A DNA stretch of 64,000 nt from contig JXTC01000269.1 of NCBI GenBank assembly GCA_002914845.1, forward strand, positions 198,687 through 262,686. The letters are read 5' to 3'. Source of the DNA: Trema orientale. Its lineage: Eukaryota; Streptophyta; Magnoliopsida; Rosales; Cannabaceae. Of this stretch, positions 46,731 through 64,000 are shown piece by piece (position 1 is the first letter of the stretch; each line of letters opens with the position of its first letter). Position numbers and translations under genes: made by a program. Below the pieces are notes generated by a model, which was given only the letters and a program-made list of their open reading frames with translations, was not told where the DNA came from and did not search any database.

Positions 46731-48463
46731 TATATTAATTAAGCTTTCAACAGATAAAACAAAAAAAAAATTAACAAGACAGAAAATTCACAAGGTAACA
46801 CAAACATTGAAATCAAAAATAAGAAATTAAACATTGCAGAAAATTTAAATTAAAAAAATAAATATTGCAGAAAATTAATTAGTTCACACAAACCTTGAAA
46901 TGTTCCAATTGAAAGCCTTTGTCCAAAAAGCAACCTGAAATATCATATTCCTTAGTTAGATTTATTCTTCTATAACCGTAAATGAAACAAAAAACTAAAA
47001 AAAGTAGTAAATAGAGAATTGAAAGTGTTTTTTTTATCTCGCTTTTACTATAATAATTTGAAAACTGAATAAAAAAAAATAAAATAATTGGTGAAATGAC
47101 CAAACTGTATGTGTATATATATATGTATATAAAATGTTATATTGGTAATTTCTATACATATTTTATAGCAGTCATCATTCATTATATAAAATTCAAAGTA
47201 TGAAGTCATACATTTATAAATTATTCCCTTGTTAGACGAATTCTAAAAACAAGATAGAAAAATGCAAAAATTATATAATTACTTTTTTTTTTCTTTTTTC
47301 TTCCATTTTTTTAAAAAAAGAAATCATTCCATTTAAATTGCAATTACGAAGATAAAAATAAGCTTTAAAAAAAAGGCAAAGTTTAATGTTGCACCCAGTG
47401 ACAGGATTTCCTTTCTCTATCCAAGCAAGCTACTCAATCAAAAAAAGACAGCACAAAGCACTATTCAATAGCAGAAATAGTTGCAGAGGAGACAAATGCC
47501 TTCGCTATCAATGAGACTGGTTGACAGAAGGTCTTCTTATCAACTACCTTTGCTATCAATGAAACATTTAGGGTCTTTCCACCGCACCCTAAATTCTTAT
47601 GTCTCCCTTTGATCAATATTACACTCTGAATCTCTAATTGAGAAAAACAAAACCTAATTTCTACCGTGAACTTATTTGAATTTATGAACATGATGCAACC
47701 CAAAAATCTTCTTATCCTAATTTTTTTTAGAAAAAATAATATTTCTGTCCTTTTCTCTATTTTTTTTTTGTCTTATAAATATCTTTTCTCTAAACAATTT
47801 CTGAACAAAAGCAACATATATAAAGAAACAAAGAAGCAATTACAATAATTATTAAAATCCATAAGAGGCATGATTTAAAATTAAAGTGAAAGAAAACTCG
47901 GTGAATAAGAACATAAACAAAGTAAGCAAAACCAAAAATAGACAAGAGATTTTAAAGAGAGAAAAAAAAATAAGAATTAGACTATTGGAATACCTCTTAA
48001 ATCAGCAGCCGAAAAGAAGCAGGATTGAAACGTTTAAAACCTCACACTTTTCTCTGAGCTTAACCTTTTCTCTGAAATGTTTGGTTCTTGAAGATTTAAG
48101 AGTAAATATAAAGCAAACCAGCCCACTGCCTTCAAAGACCAGGTAGCAACTTGGGTTGATGTGTTAATATTTGAGCCGTATAATTGCAAGCTCATGTGTC
48201 AAAATTATGTAACTCACACATAACGTATCATAGAATTTAACACGTGTAACCTCACATATTACATATCACAAAATTTAACACGTATACCTGTGACACACAA
48301 TTTCTAAAAATATGTAAAAGTACCAATATAACCCCAGAAAATAATAGTTAGTTTAAATTTGTTAAATCTAATAAAGAAAATACTTAAAAAGGGGATGGAT
48401 ATAAATGAAAAAAAAAAAATGGACGAAGAGCTGCTTATCCACGCTTATTATATATAGTATAGA
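46731..48463. other. Helitron 5' non-coding region
   Basis: No conserved frame is seen between the first Rep/helicase exon and the 5' terminus. Short open frames (46879-47103, 47461-47703, 47886-48146) have no family resemblance. Repeated ACACATAACGTATCA and ACATATTACATATCA-like motifs with AATTTAACACGT occur at about 48210-48285. This is probably leader and promoter DNA. Confidence 0.45.
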
Positions 48464-48650
48464 TATATATGGTTCTCAACCTAATATGTAATTTTTTTAA
48501 TTAGAAAAAAAAAATACACATTATTTAATACTTTTCTCTTTTCACATTTTATTATGAAAAGAGTGTGTGATATTTTTAATTGGACAAAATAATACTTATG
48601 GATAGATTAAAAAAAAATACCTACTGAATTAGTGTCCTATATATTTATAT
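48464..48650. mobile_element. MITE family B remnant next to the Helitron 5' end
   Basis: It reads GGTTCTCAACCTAATATGTA at one end and AATACCTACTGAATTAGTGT at the other, with TTTTTAATTGGACAAAATAATACTT inside the right half. It has lost much of the middle compared with other copies. The Helitron starts in the TA tract that borders this element. Confidence 0.5.
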
Positions 48651-48659
48651 ATTACATAT

Positions 48660-50090
48660 ATATAATCCTTATAATTGGTGATTGTAATCTTTATTTGAGT
48701 CAATGAATTGTTTCCTTCAAAAAAACAAAAAAAAAAAAAAACTTTATAAAGAGACTTTTAATCTACAATATTTGAAATTTGTTTTGTGATTTAACTTCAT
48801 TCTTTGTCATTGGTATTTTGTGGAACTTTATGATATGTTGATAGTAATTAACTACTCATTAAAAAAAATTAACTTCGTTCCATCTTTATAACTTTCAAAA
48901 CATGATATATACACACATAAATCTATGTTCTTAATATTCATCATTCAGTCATTATTCCAGGACAGAATATTTTTTTTCTTTTAATTTTTTTTTCTCACTT
49001 CCACGTTGGGTGATTCTTAACGAATCTAAGAGTACAAGTCTTCTTGACGTTGTACTCACGCCTAATATACCTGCCAATAAAAAAATGTGTTTGCCACTAG
49101 TAGAGGTTATTATTTCTCCCTCTCTTTTTTAACATAGAAAAGTAGGAGAACATTTTTAATTAATATCAGAGTAGGACAAATTCATCTGTGGATTGCACAT
49201 AACACACTACACATCCACATCAGATATTGTTACTTTACTAATTCGCAACTGCGTGACAGCCATTTGTAAAAGTTGTGTCCCCAAAGCCTAAGGTGCTTTG
49301 ACAAATTGCCACGTCATATTCATAAAAATGGAGTGATAGAATTGCTACGCTTTTATATACTAATTATGATAACTGAAAGAAAAAAACATTATATTGGATT
49401 TAGATGATTGGCATTATCATGAGATGCTTGACCAGCTCAGGTTTCTGAAAGTTGTCGATTTCGATCATATGAGGAAAATAAGAAAAAGACTAATTAAAGA
49501 CTAAAGAAAATGTCAATCATGGGGTCCTGACTCGGTGTTATTTTGCCTACACGTTTTTAAATATTTGATTTTGATTACTAAAAAAAAAAAAAATACTCGA
49601 TTCCAATCGGCTATATTGAATTGAATATTGGTGATTTTAGATTATTATTATTATTTGGATTGCAGCCTTTGCAATTGACATTCTTGATTATACACAGCTA
49701 AAATATAACTTAAGACATTTTACAGTGAAAACACAAATATTTTGTATATGCATCTTCTCACTATCATTTTCTTTTTTTAGTTAGCAAAGGAGAGAACAGG
49801 GTTCAGACTTCAAACCTTAACAATAAAAAGAGTGTAGTTGTTAGCTAGAGACTAAGCCAATAAATTGACTAACTACCACTTTGTTTAAATGTTCTCTAGG
49901 CGAATATACAATTTCTTTCTTATTTTGTTGGAAATGAATTTTCTAATTAACTTGTCTTTCCATGAAAAAAAGAATCCAATTATAACATATTGAAAACGGA
50001 ACTAACCTCAGTGCCTAAAATTAGGTTGGAATGTATTTGTTATATTTGTTTTGATTCGATTTAGAACACTTTTATCGAATTAATTAGCTC
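48660..50090. other. Intergenic, no gene seen
   Basis: A/T-rich with long A- and T-runs. A segment at about 49790-49870 (CAGGGTTCAGACTTCAAACC) faintly resembles a degraded polymerase III promoter or SINE but is too weak to call. Confidence 0.35.
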
Positions 50091-50097
50091 AATAAGG

Positions 50098-50780
50098 TAG
50101 GGATGTCAATTTCACCGAATGGGGTAGTGCACCGCAGTGCATCGACCCGAATAGGGCGTGCTTTCACCGTTATTAATGGTGCGGAGCATGAGGCAGGGAT
50201 ACCCCGTTTAATACTTAGTAGGATGGGACGGGCTTAGGATTGAGTGCCCCGCACCGATCCCGTCCTGATTATATATAAGTTAATTTCTATTTTTCTATAT
50301 AATAGTGATTCAAGTAGAAAAAAAAAGATCTAATAATATATAGTCATATACTAATATTGTTTAAGTTATTTGGGATTGTGTTAGCTTTATGAATGAATGA
50401 TATGCTAGATAATTTTAGCATTAAATATTTTACATTTGACAATTCTAACATGTTAAAGTTTTGTTTGAATGTGTTTTTTAGTTATTTAGGTCTAAAATTA
50501 GAATTTTCAATGAAGTTAACTTTAATTTTGATTTTGTTCGCTGTATTTAGACTTTTAAAAGATTTGGGCTAACATAGGATTGTTTAATTTATTCAAGATG
50601 ACGATTCTAAACGGGGACCCCGATCTACTAATGGGGAAACCGATCCCCGATGGGGATTCTCCGAAATTGTCCCGCACCAAATTAAATGATGCATGATGTG
50701 GGGATGGTATAGTAAAATAATGATGGGGATGGGGATGGTAAATACAAAACCGATCCCGCCCCGCCCCGTTGACATTCCTA
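50098..50780. mobile_element. 683-bp non-autonomous hAT element with 8-bp target duplication
   Basis: The left end TAGGGATGTCAATTTCACCG and the right end on the other strand TAGGAATGTCAACGGGGCGG share an inverted tip. The flanks are an exact 8-bp repeat CAATAAGG (50090-50097 and 50781-50788), the hAT signature. Both sub-terminal regions are unusually rich in GGGGA/TCCCC and CCCCGC motifs against an A/T-rich centre. No transposase frame. It is similar in plan to the element at 27966-28676. Confidence 0.85.
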
Positions 50781-50789
50781 CAATAAGGT

Positions 50790-52890
50790 GAGTTTGATGA
50801 GAAAAAATTATAATATTTAAACCAACCCAAATCACAAAAATGAACTATTTAGTTCTTATTTATAATGTCTTTTTTTTTTCGGAAATGACTTATTTATAAT
50901 GTTTTGATTCATGGAGATTCACCGTAGACATAACTTTTTTTAAATCTAAACAACTGAGCTCGCTCTTTACTTTTGAAACAAACCTAAGTAAATGCACTTA
51001 TATATAACACATACAAAAAGTATTAACATTGCATATTTGACTGAATTCTAATTGGCTCCATATGCGTAATTGTTGTAAATTATCAAGTTTCTTAATTACC
51101 AAAAAAAAAAACAGAAATTATCATGTTTCTTCTTATCCTTTTTTACCACATTACTTTAGCTAAATAAGTCAGTACCACTACAAGTCTTGACTCGAGTAGA
51201 GAGCTGATTTGTGTACTTTTTACTACCGTCAACCGCGTCAACCGCCACCGCCAAACTGTCGTATAGATTTTTGAAGCCAGTGGTTTGTTTTGGACGACCT
51301 TAGTTGTGGTCCAAATTTGAAATTCCAATTTGGTTGGCAGTGGAACCAGCAATCAGATTCAGCATGCACCGCCCCATTGTTTTTAATTATTATTTTATTT
51401 CTATTTGCGATGTACGGTCCCTTTGCTATTAACCAATTTATCCTTAAGTTCATCAATTTGACTCGGCCCCACAAGTGCGTATACAATTAATTCATTACTA
51501 TTCAATGTGTCGTATTTTATTCAAATTTTATAATTAGATTTTTTAACTTTTAAAAATCATGTCGGTGCTTTATAGCGAAGCAATCGTTTGTTTGTTTGTT
51601 CTTGTGGAAAAAAAAAATGGAAGGAGAGATCCCTCTAATGAATTGATCTCATCGTCACTTAGCAACCAAAAAAAAAAAAAAAAAAATTGATCTCATCATC
51701 TACTTCTAATTTAAGCATAGCTGAAATAATTACGTGTAATATCATTATTGGTAAAATGTACAGAATTAATATGGACAATGGGAAGCAAAGAGAAAAAGTT
51801 AAATACATAGTGATTGACCAAATTCTAAATGCGAAAAAAATAACAATAATAAAGAAAAACTATTATTCAATCCAACTCCAAAATATGGGGATTTAGGCCA
51901 CTACTTCTTGCTTATATGAGATACACCATTTTTGACATAAAATCTTAGATCCCTCGCGACTTAATCTTTAGCATTTCAAAATGTGAGTGAGTACCATCAC
52001 TCAGTAATCGTATTTGCTTGTTGATTGTTGCAACTTGCATCTAATTTTTTAAAAAAATTGCACTCCAATTATGTTTGTGGTCAACAATTCTTGAGACATG
52101 TTCTGTGTTTCGTCTTGTCCTCGGTTTATTTCTTCAGTAGTTGCTGCAGATTTGTTTTTGTCATTTTCGTGCTTGAACTCAAAAAGAAAAAAAAGAAACC
52201 CCTTCTCGTCATTATGACCAGAAATTCAACTATTTCATTTCTTCATTAGTGCTTGTTTAGTACTTTCTAAAAAATGAGGACTCATATTATATAAAATATA
52301 AAAAAATGTAAAAATATGTACTATGTAGTTATCCAATCTTAAACGATCTTTTTTATCATAATTTTTCAAAAGTGAAAATTAGTTCAGTAATCTTTTCTTC
52401 AATGAAACTTTTATATTTTCAACCATGTCTTTTCTCTGAAAATTTCACAAATTTTTTTTAGAAAATCAAGGTTTGATATTTGGAAAAGTTAAAATCATAT
52501 TCATAATATGAGTTTTTCATAGTTGGAAGATTTAAATTAAACTCAAGCATAGAGCTGATGATTTCAATTCTAAAATTATAATTTTTCGGTTTAAAAATAG
52601 CAATTCAGTAGATATCTTTGTCGAACTCGATCGGCCAGTCAAGCTGAACTGGAGGTCAGTCGAGTTTGGACTCGACCAGACCTAATATTTTAGGATTTTT
52701 CATACCGTGTCCACAAAAAAAAAAAAAAATAATAAAAAAAAATAAACAAAAAAAAAAGAAAAAAGAGAAGAATAGAATGAGATTTGGGAAAGGTCATAGA
52801 ACCAATTAGTTCTAAAAAGTACTCTCACATCAAAACAAAATTTTAAAAAAGAAAATATTTGGGTGAGACCCTTCTATTACCATTAAGTCG
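50790..52890. other. Intergenic, no gene seen
   Basis: No conserved frames or transposon ends recognised. A-runs lie at 51668-51686 and 52717-52762. Short frames near 51143-51490 and 51687-52249 are not family-like. Confidence 0.35.
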
Positions 52891-52903
52891 TTAGTTTAGA
52901 TAA

Positions 52904-53069
52904 GGAGGAGTACTAGCAACACTCTCTTAATCTCACTGCTTGACATATGTAATCTCTTATGATTTGTTGTATTATTAAAATATTAAATTAGATAATAGAA
53001 TCCACGTGTCAGACAGTGAGACTGGAGAGTGTCAAAGAGAGTGTCTAAAAGAGTGTCCTTAGTATTTCT
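52904..53069. mobile_element. About 166-bp Mutator-like MITE
   Basis: Left GAGTACTAGCAACACTCTCT and right (other strand) GAAATACTAAGGACACTCTT are inverted ends. Inner TCTCACTGCTTGACA and TGTCAGACAGTGAGA continue the fold. Flanks TTTAGATAA (52895-52903) and GTTAGATAA (53070-53078) agree at eight of nine positions, fitting a Mutator-type 9-bp duplication. It lies about 1 kb upstream of the glucosylceramidase start. Confidence 0.6.
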
Positions 53070-53370
53070 GTTAGATAAATTTAGATGGATAATTATTTTA
53101 ATGAAGAGTTTATGCGTAAGAGCATTGCTATGATTAGGTCATTAGTTCTTATTAAGGAGGAATATGTTCAAACACTATAATTAGAGGGTAAAGGTTTAGT
53201 GTTACACACCAATTAAAATACAAATTCCATTAAGAATCCACATTAGCCACCAGCTATTAGTCCAAGAACACGCATCAGGAGACCAAAGAGACCGACACCA
53301 CAACTAAATTCGAAACCTCACAGACGCGCACACGCGAACGCGCCACGCTCTCTACGTACTGTTTCATTTC

Positions 53371-53401
53371 GAGAGAGAGAAAAAGAGAGAGAGAGAGAGA
53401 T
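53371..53401. repeat. GA-rich tract in the glucosylceramidase leader
   Basis: A GA-repeat stretch (GAGAGAGA-AAAA-GAGAGAGA...) about 620 bp upstream of the ATG at 54016. GA/CT tracts are frequent in plant 5' untranslated regions and core promoters. The transcription start is not determinable here. CGATCGATCGAT also occurs near 53721. Confidence 0.6.
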
Positions 53402-54015
53402 TGCCTCTCTCTTCTTCCACCTGGCGATCTCAGAGACGGAGTTGCAAGCACTCTAAGTGTAAGGTACAGGCGGCTAATCCTCTGAGCGCCACGCCCTTGT
53501 AACTCCCCTGTTCCCCAGAAACCTTTTCAAATATCACCCAATCAAATCAAATGAAACGAATCAATTAATTCTAACTAGTTCGAATCCCGAGAAGAGCGGT
53601 TCCGGTGGAGACTTTTCTCTCCCTTTTGTTTTGGGTTGTGTGGGTGGGTTTCTCATTCATTCATTCTGCTGTGCATAGACTTCGCACGTAAGTGTTGTGT
53701 GTGATTGATTCGAATTTGGATCGATCGATCGATTTTTGGCGATTATAGAAATCGTGTGTATGATTGTTGTTTAAGATCTTCGAGAGCAAGTAAAAAAATC
53801 GCTTGCTTTGGCTTTGGAATTGGATATAGTGATATACACTTTTTTTTGGGGGGGTTGGTGAAGGTGCTTGTTTGGATGCCAAGAAAGTTTTGAGAGAGGT
53901 ATTTATATAGGTCGAGAGAATCTTGGATTATCTCGAGGTTTTGGGTTTTGATTTTGAGTATTTCGAGCGGGAATTTTGGGTTGGTTTGGATTGAGAATCG
54001 GTCCTAATACTGGAT

Positions 54016-63337
<9,322 letters not shown>

Positions 63338-64000
63338 TTTTTAGCATGTAAGTTCATCATCCTGTACAGAAATGTTTATATAGTTTTTCTTCGCTTTCCT
63401 CGAACCGTTTTTGCAGTAGAAGAGCTGGAGAAGGCTACGAGGAAGTCGTTTAGAAATAGGCAATGAAAAGAGTGGGTGGCGACAGAGTAAGCTAATTTCA
63501 CTTACATGATATAGATTAGTCTGTCCTTTGTCATATGAAACATTTTTGTGTAACTATTCTTTTAAATATCCATAAAATTATTTCTGAATATTGCTCTCTT
63601 TCAACTGAGATCCGAGTAAAATAGTTTTATAGTCTGTCCTTGGAAGCATATACATCCATGTAGTGATCAAGGACGAAAGAATTAGATGAGTTGAGAAGGT
63701 AGTTCATCTTTTCCTGTTATGAAATGATTGGAGAGGCCAGGGAAAAAGGTTCATAGTAACTGCCATATATTGGCCCTACAAGTGGCTAGTCCCATGATTT
63801 ATCCGTGCTGTCGGTCTTCTTTTGTACTAAAATTTCTGTGGTCTATGGTAGAGAGATAGGTCCTTTTACGTCCAAAGTTTCGGAGGTTTTTGCCTGTAAT
63901 TTCGTGGCATTCTGTTCGGTTCAAACCTGGATGCCATAGGGCCTGTTTGGCACAGCTTTCAAAGATCTTTTAGGGCTCAAAAGATCTTTTAGGAGTGTTT
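63338..64000 (+). other. 3' untranslated region and downstream DNA
   Basis: No further gene is seen. AATATCCATAAAATT near 63565 could serve as a plant polyadenylation signal. The last 60 bases (GGGCCTGTTTGGCACAGCTT, then repeated AAAGATCTTTTAGG) look like the beginning of another MITE that continues beyond the window. Confidence 0.4.

Larger units (their letters stand above)
36499..48463 (-). mobile_element. Helitron, about 12 kb, Rep/helicase decayed, RPA1-like gene intact
   Basis: It encodes, in element orientation, a Helitron-type Rep/PIF1-helicase (pseudogene) followed by an RPA1-like gene, the usual plant Helitron gene set. The 5' terminus is read as TCTATACTATATATAATAAG starting at 48463, preceded by an A. 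The 3' terminus is CTAG ending at 36499. It is preceded by a perfect hairpin, 8-bp stem GCACGTGC and 3-nt loop at 36513-36531, 10 nt from the CTAG. TC start, CTRR end and a sub-terminal hairpin are the diagnostic Helitron features; there is no terminal inverted repeat or target duplication. The usual T after the 3' end reads A here. A family B MITE (about 37553) is inserted inside, and another adjoins the 5' end. Confidence 0.85.

Noticed and set aside
36499..48463. A CRISPR-like, defence-type or otherwise wholly novel gene system
   Set aside because: No spaced identical repeats or bacterial-type operons exist. The gene content matches the known plant Helitron plan.

Overview
This is AT-rich nuclear DNA from a flowering plant, most likely a eudicot. 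The evidence is intron-split genes of plant-specific families (F-box/PP2 lectin-type proteins), an intron-containing elongator tRNA-Met of plant type, a plant GH116 glucosylceramidase gene, and dense plant transposons (Helitron, hAT, Mutator-like and other MITEs, a SINE). There is no bacterial or viral gene organisation. Three short runs of N mark unresolved bases.

Layout. 1-17 kb: two complete F-box/PP2-B-like genes on the minus strand (1860-3079 and 11832-13519) and an exon-1-only remnant (15926-16089). Between the two genes lies about 8 kb of repeats holding a broken replication-protein-A-like pseudogene. 17-20 kb: a third F-box/PP2-B-like gene on the plus strand, with conserved splice sites but an in-frame TAG in exon 2. 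20.8 kb: tRNA-Met. 21.4-24.6 kb: a five-exon minus-strand gene for a 228-residue plant protein that I cannot name. 24.9-36 kb: gene-poor DNA with fold-back elements, a 711-bp hAT-type insertion with a perfect 8-bp target duplication, and LTR-like sequence.

36.5-48.5 kb: an approximately 12-kb Helitron on the minus strand. Both predicted termini can be seen: a 5' TC end, and a 3' CTAG preceded by an 8-bp-stem hairpin. Its Rep/helicase gene is dead, with several stops, a frameshift, and altered HUH and Walker A motifs. Its RPA1-like cargo gene reads through nine exons with no disruption. 50.1-50.8 kb: a second hAT-type element, also with a perfect 8-bp target duplication. 54.0-63.3 kb: a complete 18-exon gene for a 949-residue non-lysosomal glucosylceramidase (GBA2/GH116) on the plus strand, including one GC-AG intron. 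The window ends just after its 3' untranslated region.

How the genes relate. The F-box/PP2 genes are a local tandem family in which intact, nonsense-mutated and truncated members coexist. They are expected to encode substrate receptors of SCF ubiquitin ligases. The glucosylceramidase gene and the unnamed gene are independent housekeeping-type loci. The rest is mobile DNA, and the most unusual part is the Helitron with dead transposition machinery and an intact RPA1-like gene.
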